A stretch of 49,304 nt of DNA, taken from NCBI GenBank assembly GCA_963778375.1, contig CAVZTX010000037.1, forward strand, positions 1 to 49,304, in the 5' to 3' direction. The notes beneath the pieces were generated by a model, which searched no databases, had not been told where the DNA came from, and saw nothing but the letters and a program-made list of their open reading frames with translations. The translations under genes and the position numbers were made by a program. The stretch's first letter is position 1. Each line of letters begins with the position of its first letter. Positions 17,653 through 26,776 of the stretch are shown here, piece after piece. Source of the stretch: CAVZTX01 sp963778375. Lineage in GTDB: Bacteria > Chloroflexota > Ktedonobacteria > Ktedonobacterales > Ktedonobacteraceae.

Positions 17653-18912
17653 TCACTTCTCAGACGAGGAATCAGGAGGCGTACGCATCCATGCGGCTGG
17701 AAATTTCTCCACCTGTTCAGGCGGACGTAACCACAATGAAACGTGCGATGGCTGCATCGTCTCCTGCACGATCTTCACCAAATGTTCGCTCAACTGCTGC
17801 AAATCTACCTCGTTGCGCAATGTCGCGCTAAATGACTCCAATGCGCGGGTTGCATCATATTTCGTCCGATAAAAGCGGCGATCAATGATCTTTTGAATGC
17901 GTCGTCGCAGCGGTTGAAATAACGCAGCTATTGCCAATGTTGAACCAACAATAGCCAACTGCGAACCCCCTGTAAAGCCGCTTAAGAGATAGAGCAGCAC
18001 AAGGACGCAGATGGTATAAGCAAGCGCGAGTACAGCCGTCAATATGCCATAGATGAGCGTGCGATTAATCAGCACATCGATATCGTACAGGCGATATCGA
18101 AGCGTGGCGATGCCTGCCGAGATCGGAATACAGACCACTGCAAGATAAAAGAGCGTGCCAGCGGCACCATTCACGGTTGAAAACATCAGGATAACGATCA
18201 CGATGAGCATGAAGATGCTCAGTGCCATCCCGTAGGTGAGCCATTTCATCTGCTGGCGTTCAACCCCTCGTGCCCGCCGGAAACGGAGGATAACCGCGAT
18301 GATACAGGCGAGAATGGTTGGGAACAAGAGCAGGAGACTAAAGTTGGCAAGCTGATCAAACAGGTCATTGGCAACCAAAATTCCCAGCGGATTGCGTACG
18401 GCTGCTAAGCGAGGATCGATATTGGCGTAGGGATAGGGCGAGAGCAGAGCTGCAATCGAGTAGGCGACCAGCAGGCCCGCAATCAGCCAGGCCAGTGGTC
18501 GCCAGCGGGGAGATGGGAGATGCCCATTGGGGAAGAGCAGCAGCAAGAAGGTGAGCACCAGGAACCAGCCTATCGATCTTGCCCATCCTCCAAGGGCCCC
18601 CAGCAATGCTCCTGCTGGTAGCGAGCCTGGGACCGTAATGAAAGCGTAGAAAGTGTATTCCAGCAGAACAGTGCCGAGCGCTAATAATAGAGCACCTGCA
18701 CAGAAGATCCAGCCAATCGGATTCTGTGGGCGCCGCGAGGCAATCAATGCTCCAACCGTTGCGAATGCCAACAGAACCACGGCATCAAAAATATCACTGA
18801 ACAACCCTGAAGGCCCGTCATTCTTCACCTGAAAAAGTAGCGTAATTAGGGCAATTACCAGATAAAGTATCCATGTGGACCATGCTAACCAAAAAGCCGA
18901 GCGCTTATTCAC
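17653..18912 (-). CDS. Multi-pass membrane sensor resembling a histidine kinase N-terminus, no kinase domain
   Basis: A 419-residue protein with about eight to ten membrane helices (for example YLVIALITLLFQ, WFLVLTFLLLLFPNG, ILACIIAVILRF). The segments RPQNPIGWIFCAGALLLALG, RYRLYDIDVLINRTLIYG and RRIQKIIDRRFYRTKYDATR are the signature of the membrane part of a widespread group of actinobacterial and chloroflexal histidine kinases. The protein stops soon after a short helical linker (LSEHLVKIVQETMQPSHVSL), where a GAF and HisKA/HATPase part would normally begin. No H-box, N-box or G-box is present. It may act as a partner or decoy for another signalling protein, or be a shortened kinase. The stop is clean, with no kinase sequence behind it. 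Confidence 0.75.
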   Translation of the reverse strand: MNKRSAFWLAWSTWILYLVIALITLLFQVKNDGPSGLFSDIFDAVVLLAFATVGALIASRRPQNPIGWIFCAGALLLALGTVLLEYTFYAFITVPGSLPAGALLGALGGWARSIGWFLVLTFLLLLFPNGHLPSPRWRPLAWLIAGLLVAYSIAALLSPYPYANIDPRLAAVRNPLGILVANDLFDQLANFSLLLLFPTILACIIAVILRFRRARGVERQQMKWLTYGMALSIFMLIVIVILMFSTVNGAAGTLFYLAVVCIPISAGIATLRYRLYDIDVLINRTLIYGILTAVLALAYTICVLVLLYLLSGFTGGSQLAIVGSTLAIAALFQPLRRRIQKIIDRRFYRTKYDATRALESFSATLRNEVDLQQLSEHLVKIVQETMQPSHVSLWLRPPEQVEKFPAAWMRTPPDSSSEK

Positions 18913-19137
18913 AGTTTCTTCCTGGCTTTCCTACTCTTTACTGCCCCAGGCGACGATAAGTTCTGAAGAGTTGCCGGTTTATCTTGAGTGTACCATATCT
19001 GCGTCCCAAAAACGTTACGAAAAAGTTACGATTATCTCTTTCCTACGAGCCAGATTAAAACATTGCACGGTACACAAACGTAATGTATATGAGGATACAA
19101 ATCCGCTGACCGTCATACACAGAGAAGGAAGAGTACT

Positions 19138-20118
19138 ATGACTGATCATACAAGCCCCTTGTGGCGACTCCTAAGGAATCCACTAGCAGCAATACCCGCT
19201 ATTGCTGCCATCTGTCTGCTACTGCTCAGCGCATGCGGTGGAGGTAACGCGGTTCACATTTATGATAATGCACGTGTGCTGGATGCGAACCGCGTGCAAA
19301 ATGAAGCATCAAGTCTATCGGATCCCATCGACATCTATACGGTAAGCAGCTTTAACGGTACGAAAGCTAACTTTGACCAGGAGACTGCTAGCCATATTGG
19401 CAACAACCCTAATTTAATTGTGATGGCTATTGACACTCGGGATAGATACCTGGCAATTGTTGGTGGTAAAAATGTATCAACATCCAACGGCGTGTATAAC
19501 AGCGCGGTGAGCGCGTTCAGCAGCAACTTTAATAACGGGGATTATACAGGAGCGGCCGTCGCAGCAATTGACTCACTGCGCAATTCTTTGGGTGGTGGCA
19601 GTGGAGGCGGTTTCGGCTCCGGTTGGCTAGTTGCTATCCTGGTGATAGTAGGAATTCTTGTGCTGTTCGGTGTGATGCGCCGCCGTAGGCGCCTGGGTGG
19701 CTATGGTGCCCCTTATCAACAACAGGCACCCTATCAGCAACCGTATCAACAGCCATATAATCAGGGCTACCCGCCTAACTATTATGGCCCCGGCTATAAT
19801 CAAGGCTCTGGCATGAATCCCTGGGCAGCCGGAGGCCTGGGTGCTGCAGCCGGAGGTCTTGTTGGCTACGAACTAGGAAAAGAGCAAGGCGAACAGCAAG
19901 CTCAAGAGCAGGGTCAGGGCGGTAACTTCGGAGGCAACGACTTTGGTGGTGGTGCCGGAGGCAGTTTTGGTGGAGGGGCTGGTGGAGACTTTGGAGGTGG
20001 AGGCGGTGGTGATTTCGGCGGAGGCAGTGGAGGAGACTTTGGAGGTGGAGGCGGCGGAGACTTTGGTGGCGGTGGGGGTGGTGGTGATTTCGGTGGAGGC
20101 GGTGGAGGAAACTTCTGA
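19138..20118 (+). CDS. TPM-like lipoprotein with Gly-rich C-terminal repeats
   Basis: A 326-residue protein. The N-terminus has a hydrophobic segment ending in the lipobox-like LLLSACGGG (Cys near residue 33), so it is probably a lipoprotein. Residues ~38-150 resemble a TPM (TLP18.3/Psb32-type) domain: HIYDNARVLDANRVQNEASS, then LIVMAIDTRDRYLAIVGG. A membrane segment follows (WLVAILVIVGILVLFGVM), then RRRRR, a Gln/Tyr/Pro-rich stretch and a C-terminal tail of about ten GGGDFGGG-type repeats. The tail looks disordered or aggregation-prone. GAAGGAAGAG precedes the ATG. An intrinsic terminator follows at 20163, so the gene is probably transcribed alone. Confidence 0.75.
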   Translation: MTDHTSPLWRLLRNPLAAIPAIAAICLLLLSACGGGNAVHIYDNARVLDANRVQNEASSLSDPIDIYTVSSFNGTKANFDQETASHIGNNPNLIVMAIDTRDRYLAIVGGKNVSTSNGVYNSAVSAFSSNFNNGDYTGAAVAAIDSLRNSLGGGSGGGFGSGWLVAILVIVGILVLFGVMRRRRRLGGYGAPYQQQAPYQQPYQQPYNQGYPPNYYGPGYNQGSGMNPWAAGGLGAAAGGLVGYELGKEQGEQQAQEQGQGGNFGGNDFGGGAGGSFGGGAGGDFGGGGGGDFGGGSGGDFGGGGGGDFGGGGGGGDFGGGGGGNF

Positions 20119-20162
20119 TCCGCTTTCTGAATTTGATTGACAGAGTATAGGAATTTGATGGT

Positions 20163-20195
20163 GTAAGGCCCTGCGCACGCAGGGCTTTACTTTTA
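20163..20195 (+). terminator. Intrinsic terminator of the 19138 gene
   Basis: GTAAGGCCCTGCG (20163-20175) pairs with CGCAGGGCTTTAC (20178-20190), one G-T pair, and is followed by TTTTAA. Confidence 0.8.
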
Positions 20196-20338
20196 ACCCT
20201 TGTTGCTGATCGAGTGCCAGATATTACTCTCTCTAATGGGTCTACAGCAGTGGCTCAATGTTTTTAGCCACCGCACTGAGCGATGCAGAGCTAGCTGCTC
20301 CCTGTGTCTGAATAGCTCAATCTTTCCGATCAGCACTA

Positions 20339-20367
20339 TCGACAAAAGACAACCCTTGCAATACAAT
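20339..20367 (+). promoter_or_regulatory. Promoter for the StrB-like kinase gene, probably leaderless
   Basis: TCGACA (20339-20344) and TACAAT (20362-20367) are 17 bases apart. The ATG follows only six bases after the -10 box, and no ribosome site is present, so transcription would start at or next to the start codon. Confidence 0.6.
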
Positions 20368-20373
20368 GCCCTA

Positions 20374-21342
20374 ATGAATAGAGCTGATCATACACGCAGC
20401 ATTGTTGTACCGGAGCGAGTTCGGCTGAGGGCCGAGCAATCAGGCCATCAGACAAGACAATGGCTCAAAGACCTTCCTGGTCTTCTTGCCGAAGTTGAGC
20501 AGGAATGGGAGCTGAGCATTGGCCAACCGCTCTCCGGAGGATCTTCGGCATACGTAGCGCCAGTCAAAACTGCGAGCGAACATGCGATCATAAAGATAGC
20601 TATGCCAATCTGGGACGGCCCGTACGGCTTTGGGCAAGAGGTAGACACGCTTCTTCGTGCGAATGGCCACGGCTACGTTCGCGTGTTAAAGTTTGACTAC
20701 GAGCGTCGCGCCTTGCTTCTCGAGCAACTCGGACCCTCTATGCAAGAGAGGAAATTGGAACCGAAGCAGGCAATAAAATTGTTGTGCAAGACACTTCAAC
20801 AAGCATGGCTCGTACCACCTGGTGCGGATCAAACTCTTCACGCCTGGGAGTACAAAGCACAGACATTGGCTCAGCTCATACGCGAGCTCTGGAACAAACT
20901 TGAACGGCCATGCTCGGAGAACATTGTCTCTCAGGCCTTGGAGTATGCGCGTCGGCGCCTGGATGCGTTTGACCCCGAACTATGCGTCGTCGTCCATGGA
21001 GACCCCCATCCAGCGAACGCGCTTCTGGTCCGTGCCCCACGTGCTGGAGCTGAATCAGGCTATGTCTTTGTTGATCCGGAGGGCTTCCTCTGCGAGCCAG
21101 CATATGATCTTGGGGTGGTCCTGCGTGACTGGAATGAGGAGTTGCTTGCAGCGGCTGATCCTCTTGCTTTAGCCCACGAATACTGCCAACTACTCGCCAA
21201 GGAATCTGGCCTGGATGAAGCCGCCATTTGGGAATGGGGCTTTATCGAGCGCGTCTCCAGTGGGTTGTATATTTGGGCCTACGGCGCAAGCGAGTATGGC
21301 CAGCCATTTCTCAAAACAGCACGACGCTTGCTGGTTAAATAG
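20374..21342 (+). CDS. Aminoglycoside phosphotransferase-like kinase, StrB/APH(6) family
   Basis: A 322-residue small-molecule kinase of the aminoglycoside/hydroxyurea kinase group (streptomycin 6-kinase-like). The catalytic loop is VVVHGDPHPANALLV, with the Asp and Asn of the APH fold, and the metal-binding part is GYVFVDPEGFLCEPAYDLG. The N-terminal lobe carries the nucleotide loop LSGGSSAYVAPV and the Lys of HAIIKIAMP. Whether it inactivates an antibiotic or acts on another sugar or metabolite cannot be told from sequence. ATG 20374 was chosen because an upstream promoter ends six bases before it; the frame is open upstream to 20200 without family similarity. It converges on the VOC gene. 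Confidence 0.85.
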   Translation: MNRADHTRSIVVPERVRLRAEQSGHQTRQWLKDLPGLLAEVEQEWELSIGQPLSGGSSAYVAPVKTASEHAIIKIAMPIWDGPYGFGQEVDTLLRANGHGYVRVLKFDYERRALLLEQLGPSMQERKLEPKQAIKLLCKTLQQAWLVPPGADQTLHAWEYKAQTLAQLIRELWNKLERPCSENIVSQALEYARRRLDAFDPELCVVVHGDPHPANALLVRAPRAGAESGYVFVDPEGFLCEPAYDLGVVLRDWNEELLAAADPLALAHEYCQLLAKESGLDEAAIWEWGFIERVSSGLYIWAYGASEYGQPFLKTARRLLVK

Positions 21343-21352
21343 CTCCTCAGCC

Positions 21353-21775
21353 TTACGCTTTTTTCTCACCTCTAAAAATCCACTGAACGCCATATCTATC
21401 ATAAAACTGTCCATACGTTCCAAATGGCATATCATGCAACTCCTGGAATCTATCTTTTTGTGCCCCTTCTTTAAGCTTGTCAAACACTGTTTTTAGCTCC
21501 TCATATGCTCCACCGATAACAAATATAGCGTATGTATCGCCTTGTTTTGGCTCATATGCAGGAGATGCCATCCAGTCTGTAGCAGAAAATTCAATCGCAC
21601 CGCTTTTGAGATGGGCATTGATCATCCTGTGGTGCTTCTCTGGCGGGAACTGGTCTTTCATAGGCGTATCGCCAAGCTTGGTGAGCGTTAACTCTCCTCC
21701 AATACACTGGTGGTAAAAGGTCATTGCCTCGGCACAGTTGCCGTCAAATAACAGAAATGGCGTACACTGTAACAT
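21353..21775 (-). CDS. VOC family protein, PhnB-like
   Basis: A 140-residue protein of the vicinal oxygen chelate superfamily, PhnB/YjdN-like branch. It opens QCTPFLLFDGNCAEAMTFYH and continues CIGGELTLTKLGDTPMKDQF, with the branch's usual middle (GDTYAIFVIGG) and end (DMPFGTYGQFYDRYGVQWIF). Members are small dimeric proteins of largely unproven function, often annotated as glyoxalase-like. AGGAGGAGAAAAG before the ATG is a strong ribosome site. It is downstream of, and separated by ~315 bases from, the ATP synthase operon; that gap holds the operon's terminator and otherwise nothing recognisable. Confidence 0.85.
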   Translation of the reverse strand: MLQCTPFLLFDGNCAEAMTFYHQCIGGELTLTKLGDTPMKDQFPPEKHHRMINAHLKSGAIEFSATDWMASPAYEPKQGDTYAIFVIGGAYEELKTVFDKLKEGAQKDRFQELHDMPFGTYGQFYDRYGVQWIFRGEKKA

Positions 21776-21971
21776 ATCTTTTCTCCTCCTCGTTGAACTA
21801 TGCCATGCTCTTGCTCTTCTAGTATAGCAAAAAAGAGCTGAAGAGCCTTTCTAACTCTTTCTCGTTGGCGTATCCCTTTTAAGGATGTCTGGGGCCGGGA
21901 GAAGAGTAAATTGAATTGAGTGCATATTATCCCATTTATCAGTGGTGGATGAGTGATCACCTAGAGTACAA

Positions 21972-22013
21972 ACGACAAAACTGAAGGAGCCTGTTGGTTA
22001 CCAACAGGCTCCT
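21972..22013 (-). terminator. Intrinsic terminator of the ATP synthase operon
   Basis: AGGAGCCTGTTGG (21985-21997) and CCAACAGGCTCCT (22001-22013) form a perfect 13-base stem with a 3-base loop. Read on the minus strand it is followed by a T-rich run (TTCAGTTTTGTCG). It lies ~80 bases after the end of atpC. Confidence 0.8.
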
Positions 22014-22091
22014 CCGGCCGATTTTCTTTCTCTGTTACTCAACGAATATACAGGCAGTTTCCTATACTGAACCCAAACTTCTTAGGAACAA

Positions 22092-22547
22092 CTATTGTTC
22101 CGATTGCGGCATCTGAATGCGTCGGCCACCGCGCCTGCGTGCCAGTTCCGCAACTCTCAAGCGAGTCATTGCGCGCTCTAGCGCACCTAGAAGTTCTGCT
22201 CTCTCTTGCTCTGATTGGGTCTGATCCAATCGCTCCTGCACCCGACGACGAGCCTCCTCAGCACGGGCCTGATCAATTTCCTCGGCATGCTCGGCTGTAT
22301 CTGCCAGCACTGTTACGGCATTGGAACGTACTTCCAGGAAGCCGCCGGAGACAAATAATGGCTCCTCGGCTCCCTGGAGCTTAATGCGCAACTCACCGGT
22401 GGCCAGCGTCGTAATCAGAGGAGCATGGCGTGGCAAAATACCAAGTCGTCCCTCTGAACCAGGAGCGCTCACCAGGTCAGCCTCACCGTTGTAGAGCTCA
22501 CGCTCGGCAGTTACTACCTCAACATGCAGCGTATTGCGTTTCGCCAT
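22092..22547 (-). CDS. atpC: ATP synthase F1 subunit epsilon
   Basis: A 151-residue central-stalk subunit. The N-terminal beta domain shows LHVEVVTAERELYNGEADLV and GRLGILPRHAPLITTLATGE, both typical. The C-terminal two-helix part (ARAEEARRRVQERLDQTQSE) is complete and continues in a short Arg-rich tail. In bacteria these helices can inhibit ATP hydrolysis. It is the last gene of the operon, 11 bases after atpD, with AAGGAGTGTAGCG before its ATG, and is followed by an intrinsic terminator. Confidence 0.96.
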   Translation of the reverse strand: MAKRNTLHVEVVTAERELYNGEADLVSAPGSEGRLGILPRHAPLITTLATGELRIKLQGAEEPLFVSGGFLEVRSNAVTVLADTAEHAEEIDQARAEEARRRVQERLDQTQSEQERAELLGALERAMTRLRVAELARRRGGRRIQMPQSEQ

Positions 22548-22558
22548 CGCTACACTCC

Positions 22559-23971
22559 TTAACCCTTCTTCTGCTCGGCATCGTAGGCATTGACTACATC
22601 CTCAATGCCGCCGGCCATGTAGAAGTAGGTCTCTGGGATATGATCGTACTTGCCTTCAAGAACCTCTTGGAAGCCACGGATGGTATCCTTTAACGGCACA
22701 TACCTTCCTTCACGACCGGTAAATGCCTGTGCTACAACGAATGGCTGTGAGAAGAAACGCTGCATCTTTCTCGCACGTGCGACCGTCAGTTTATCCTCGT
22801 CCGACAGTTCATCAACACCCAGGATCGCGATGATATCCTGCAGGTCTTTGTAGCGCTGCAAAACTCTCTGCACATTACGCGCTGTGTCGTAATGCTCCTG
22901 CCCGACAATCTGTGGGTCCAGGATACGGCTTGTCGAGGCGAGTGGATCGATGGCTGGGTAGATACCCTGCTCTGAGATCGAACGCTCCAACACAATTGTG
23001 GAATCCAGATGTGCAAATGTCGTTGCTGGAGCCGGGTCTGTATAGTCGTCAGCAGGTACATACACCGCCTGCATCGACGTGATCGAGCCCTTCTTCGTCG
23101 AAGTAATGCGCTCTTGCAGTTCGCCCATCTCTTCTGCCAGGTTTGGTTGATAGCCTACCGCCGAAGGCATACGTCCGAGCAGGGCCGAAACTTCTGCGCC
23201 AGCCTGGGTAAAGCGGAAAATGTTGTCAATGAAGAGCAGTACATCCTTGCCTTCCTCGTCGCGGAAGTATTCGGCAAGTGCCAGTCCACTCAGCGCGACA
23301 CGTAGTCGCGATCCTGGGGGCTCATTCATCTGGCCGAACACCATTGCCAGGCGATCAATTACCCCTGCATGGATCATTTCCTCGTACAGGTCATTGCCCT
23401 CACGTGTGCGCTCGCCCACGCCAGCAAAAACACTAAAACCACCATGCGCCTTTGCGATATTGTTAATCAATTCCTGGATAATTACGGTCTTACCGACTCC
23501 TGCGCCACCAAATGTTCCGACTTTTCCGCCTCTCATGAACGGGCAGATCAAGTCAATGACCTTAATTCCTGTCTCGAATACCTCAATCGACACGGCCTGC
23601 TCTTCCAGGGTAGGAGATGGTCGATGAATAGGCAAACGCGGAGCATCAGGAATATCTGGCTTATTATCAACCGGCTCGCCGAGAACATTGAAGATGCGTC
23701 CCAGCGTCTCCGGCCCTACAGGCACTGTAATCGGCTGACCCGTATCCGTTGCCTCTACATCACGCTGCAGTCCATCGGTTGGACCCATCGCCACACAGCG
23801 CACCCAGTTATTACCCAGCAACTGCTCTACTTCAAGCGTCAGATCTTTCTCTGCTCCAGAAGGCCGCGTAAGAACCTGATTATAAATTTCGGGTAACTGT
23901 TCTGGGGGAAACTCCACGTCTACGACAGCCCCCAAAACCTGCACGATCTTACCTTTCGTGCCTGTTGCCAT
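22559..23971 (-). CDS. atpD: ATP synthase F1 subunit beta
   Basis: A 470-residue catalytic subunit. The P-loop is GGAGVGKTVIIQELI, with the catalytic Glu in FAGVGERTREGNDLY and the Walker B region in VLLFIDNIFRFTQAGAEVS. The conserved DPLASTSRILDP and GREGRYVPLKDTI are present. ATG 23971 was chosen over the longer frame because MATGTKGKIVQVLGAVVDVE is the family's normal start and GAGGAG lies just before it. It follows atpG across a ~136-base spacer that holds palindromic repeats. Confidence 0.97.
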   Translation of the reverse strand: MATGTKGKIVQVLGAVVDVEFPPEQLPEIYNQVLTRPSGAEKDLTLEVEQLLGNNWVRCVAMGPTDGLQRDVEATDTGQPITVPVGPETLGRIFNVLGEPVDNKPDIPDAPRLPIHRPSPTLEEQAVSIEVFETGIKVIDLICPFMRGGKVGTFGGAGVGKTVIIQELINNIAKAHGGFSVFAGVGERTREGNDLYEEMIHAGVIDRLAMVFGQMNEPPGSRLRVALSGLALAEYFRDEEGKDVLLFIDNIFRFTQAGAEVSALLGRMPSAVGYQPNLAEEMGELQERITSTKKGSITSMQAVYVPADDYTDPAPATTFAHLDSTIVLERSISEQGIYPAIDPLASTSRILDPQIVGQEHYDTARNVQRVLQRYKDLQDIIAILGVDELSDEDKLTVARARKMQRFFSQPFVVAQAFTGREGRYVPLKDTIRGFQEVLEGKYDHIPETYFYMAGGIEDVVNAYDAEQKKG

Positions 23972-24002
23972 AATCTTGCTCCTCTTGTAAACCTGTGAAC
24001 AG

Positions 24003-24086
24003 GGTACCTGCAAGAGGTACCCCTACTATACTACGAAGGTTTACAATTATTCCGTTGTATAGTAGGGGCGGGGCTGGCCCCCGCCC
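24003..24086. repeat. Palindromic repeats between atpG and atpD
   Basis: Three inverted repeats are packed here: GGTACC twice (24003-24008, 24016-24021), CCCCTACTATAC with GTATAGTAGGGG (24020-24031, 24057-24068), and GGGCGGGG with CCCCGCCC (24066-24073, 24079-24086). The GTAGGGG element resembles those between other genes in the window. The GC-rich stem lacks a T-run on the minus strand, so it need not end transcription. Confidence 0.6.
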
Positions 24087-24107
24087 TGGTACACTCACAT
24101 ATCTCTA

Positions 24108-24998
24108 TCATGCATTAGCGCCGGACACAACTTCAAGAATCTGCGTTGTGATGGCGGCTTGACGTGCTTTGTTATAGGTTAAGGTGAGGTCTGTAACAAG
24201 CTCTGTTGCATTGTCAGTCGCATTCTTCATCGCAACCATACGTGCCGATTGCTCACTTGCTACCGCCTCCAACATTGCCTGATAGACCAGCACATCCACA
24301 TAGCGCGGTATGAGAGCCTTGTAGATGCTCTCAGGGTCCGGCTCATAAATGTATTCTACCTTATCCTGCTCTTTATCCTGATCGGTTGGTGGTTCCACCG
24401 GCAGCAATTGCACAGCAGTCGGCTGCTGGGTCACGGTATTGATAAATTTGGCATATACCAGGTACACAACATCCACTTCCCCTTTCAGGAAGGAATCTAC
24501 CGCGACCTGAGCAATAGCCGATGCATCGCTTAATGTTGGCTTGTCACCATAGTTCGTGAACTCTGCAAGCATGTTCAATTGTGAACGGACAATGAAGTCG
24601 CGTCCTTTGCGGCCAACCGCCACAAAGTCAATCTCTGGACGCTGCCCTTGCTGCGCCAGTTTGTTTTGCTGCTCCAAGGCGGTGGACATTGCCTTACGGT
24701 TAATGTTGCTCGGCAATGCTCCGGATAATCCGCGGTCCGGTGTAATCAACACAAATCCTATGTGGTGTACCGGGCGCTGCTTCAACAAGGCAATCTCGGA
24801 GCCAGCTCCAATATCACCTGTCACGCTAGAAAGGCGCGAGACCAGGCCACGAAGCTGCTCGGAATAGGGACGCGATTGTTGCACACGCTCCTGCGCTCTA
24901 CGCATTTTGCTGCTTGCCACCATTTGCATGGCCTTCGTAATCTGTGCCGTATTTTTAACCGAGCGTATGCGCCGCCGGATCTCTAGAGTTGATGGCAT
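24108..24998 (-). CDS. atpG: ATP synthase F1 subunit gamma
   Basis: A 296-residue rotor-stalk subunit. The N-terminal coiled coil is normal (STLEIRRRIRSVKNTAQITK, then AMQMVASSKMRRAQE), as is the C-terminal helix (SEQSARMVAMKNATDNATEL, then LTLTYNKARQAAITTQILEV). The middle Rossmann-like domain includes ITPDRGLSGALPSNINRKA. The start 24998 is set by TAGGAGGCAAACC upstream; the open frame extends 44 codons further but that part overlaps atpA in another frame. It is 10 bases after atpA. Confidence 0.96.
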   Translation of the reverse strand: MPSTLEIRRRIRSVKNTAQITKAMQMVASSKMRRAQERVQQSRPYSEQLRGLVSRLSSVTGDIGAGSEIALLKQRPVHHIGFVLITPDRGLSGALPSNINRKAMSTALEQQNKLAQQGQRPEIDFVAVGRKGRDFIVRSQLNMLAEFTNYGDKPTLSDASAIAQVAVDSFLKGEVDVVYLVYAKFINTVTQQPTAVQLLPVEPPTDQDKEQDKVEYIYEPDPESIYKALIPRYVDVLVYQAMLEAVASEQSARMVAMKNATDNATELVTDLTLTYNKARQAAITTQILEVVSGANA

Positions 24999-25008
24999 GG
25001 TTTGCCTC

Positions 25009-26664
25009 CTAGCGAGCCTGGTTGGTCTGCGCAGGCGTTTCCATTGAGCTATCCGCTGTACTAGCCGTGTTAGCTCCCTGGGTCGCAGCTTTCCGAGTCT
25101 CTTCAGCCTTCTTGGCCTGTACCAATTCATCCTCGCGTGGCGCTGCCGTCTGCTTATATTCTTCGATAGCGGCGTTCATCTGCTTCAATAGGTCGTCGGG
25201 CATCTTTTCTTTGTTCTTGACCGATTTTTCGATGATCGCCTCACCGATTTCTGGATGGTTCGCATCCATGTAACGATAGAACGCAGTTTCCCATGCCGCA
25301 ATCTTATCCAGTGGCACATCATCCAGGTATCCGGTGTTGGCAGCGTAGATGATCATCACCTGCTTCTCAACTGGAACCGGTGAATACTGCGGCTGCTTGA
25401 GTATTTCAGTCAGGCGCTGACCACGTTCGAGTCGACTGCGTGTCCCTTTATCAAGATCGGAAGCGAACTGCGCGAATGCGGCTAGCTCACGGAACTGCGC
25501 CAGATCAAGGCGTAACGTTCCTGCTACCTGTCGCATAGCACGTGTTTGTGCATTACTGCCTACCCGCGAAACCGAGAGGCCTACGTTTACAGCCGGACGA
25601 ACACCTGCGTTGAATAGGTCAGTCTCAAGGAAGATCTGCCCATCGGTAATCGAGATGACGTTGGTCGGAATATACGCGGAAATGTCGTTTGCTCTCGTCT
25701 CGATGAGAGGGAGCGCTGTGAGTGATCCCCCACCGTAGTCTTTATTCAAACGTGCAGCACGCTCGAGTAGGCGCGAGTGCAGGTAGAACACATCACCTGG
25801 GAAGGCCTCGCGTCCAGGAGGACGACGAATGATCAGCGAAATGTTACGGTAGGCTTCAGCATGCTTGGTCAGGTCATCATAAATGATGAGCGCATCACGT
25901 CCTGTTTCCATAAACTCTTCGCCCATTGCGCATCCAGAATAAGGAGCCAGGTACTTGAGCGGTGCCGGTTCAGAAGCGCTGGCCGCCACGACGATAGTAT
26001 GCTCCATCGCTCCATGCTGCTGAAGGATCTCAACTGTTCGTGCAATTGTGGAGTTCTTTTGCCCGATTGCAACGTAAATGCAGATCAGGTCTTTGCCCTT
26101 CTGGTTGATGATCGTATCAATCACAATCGCCGATTTGCCTGTCTGGCGGTCACCGATAATCAGTTCACGCTGTCCGCGACCGATAGGGATCATGCTATCG
26201 ATAGCCTTCAGTCCTGTCTGCACCGGCGTATCTACCGCCTGGCGTGTAATCACACCTGGGGCAACACGCTCAACAAAGCGGGTCTTATCGGTATTGATCG
26301 GCCCTTTGTCGTCCAATGGCTCCCCCAGAGGGTTCACCACGCGACCGATCAGCGCATCACCAACCGGAACCGAGATCACGCGCCCGGTGGTGCGTACTTC
26401 GTCATCTTCTTGTATATGTGTATAATCGCCCAGAATGGGACAACTGACCGTCTCTTCCTCAAGGTTGAAGGCCAAACCCATAATCCCGGTGCGTGTAAAT
26501 TCTACCAACTCAAGATACTTCACATCTTGCAGGCCATAGACGCGAGCAATTCCATCTTGCACCGAGATCACGGTGCCAACGCTAGCTGTTTCTGTCTCGT
26601 TCCCTCCAAAGCCTGCGATGTTTTTCTCAATAATGGCACTGATTTCATCAGCCCATGATGCCAT
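25009..26664 (-). CDS. atpA: ATP synthase F1 subunit alpha
   Basis: A 551-residue non-catalytic nucleotide-binding subunit. The P-loop is IIGDRQTGKSAIVID, and the region TDGQIFLETDLFNAGVRPAV with VSRVGSNAQTRAMRQVAG, carrying the arginine finger (VSRVGS), is intact. The protein is ~45 residues longer than usual: it ends in a Lys/Glu/Ala/Thr-rich tail (TRKAATQGANTASTADSS) that looks disordered. GAGGAGGAAACCG precedes the ATG. A ~110-base spacer with repeat-like sequence separates it from atpH. Confidence 0.97.
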   Translation of the reverse strand: MASWADEISAIIEKNIAGFGGNETETASVGTVISVQDGIARVYGLQDVKYLELVEFTRTGIMGLAFNLEEETVSCPILGDYTHIQEDDEVRTTGRVISVPVGDALIGRVVNPLGEPLDDKGPINTDKTRFVERVAPGVITRQAVDTPVQTGLKAIDSMIPIGRGQRELIIGDRQTGKSAIVIDTIINQKGKDLICIYVAIGQKNSTIARTVEILQQHGAMEHTIVVAASASEPAPLKYLAPYSGCAMGEEFMETGRDALIIYDDLTKHAEAYRNISLIIRRPPGREAFPGDVFYLHSRLLERAARLNKDYGGGSLTALPLIETRANDISAYIPTNVISITDGQIFLETDLFNAGVRPAVNVGLSVSRVGSNAQTRAMRQVAGTLRLDLAQFRELAAFAQFASDLDKGTRSRLERGQRLTEILKQPQYSPVPVEKQVMIIYAANTGYLDDVPLDKIAAWETAFYRYMDANHPEIGEAIIEKSVKNKEKMPDDLLKQMNAAIEEYKQTAAPREDELVQAKKAEETRKAATQGANTASTADSSMETPAQTNQAR

Positions 26665-26691
26665 CGGTTTCCTCCTCGTGAACTAGTTTTG

Positions 26692-26757
26692 CAGGGGAGA
26701 CAAGGCCGGACAGGCACAAGGCCCTTATCCAGCCACCCAACCACCCCCTATCCCTAC
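26692..26757. repeat. Repeat-like spacer between atpH and atpA
   Basis: The spacer holds CAGGCACAAGGCCC, nearly the complement of the GTGCCTTGTGCCTG core found in the dispersed GTAGGGG repeats, and ends that pair imperfectly (GGGGAGACAAGGC with GCCTGTCCCC). It looks like a decayed copy of that family within the operon. Confidence 0.4.
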
Positions 26758-26776
26758 ATTTCGCCTGTCCCCACCC

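Noticed and set aside
25777..26658. A 293-residue plus-strand open frame across atpA
   Set aside because: It is antisense to the well-conserved alpha subunit and has no recognisable domain.
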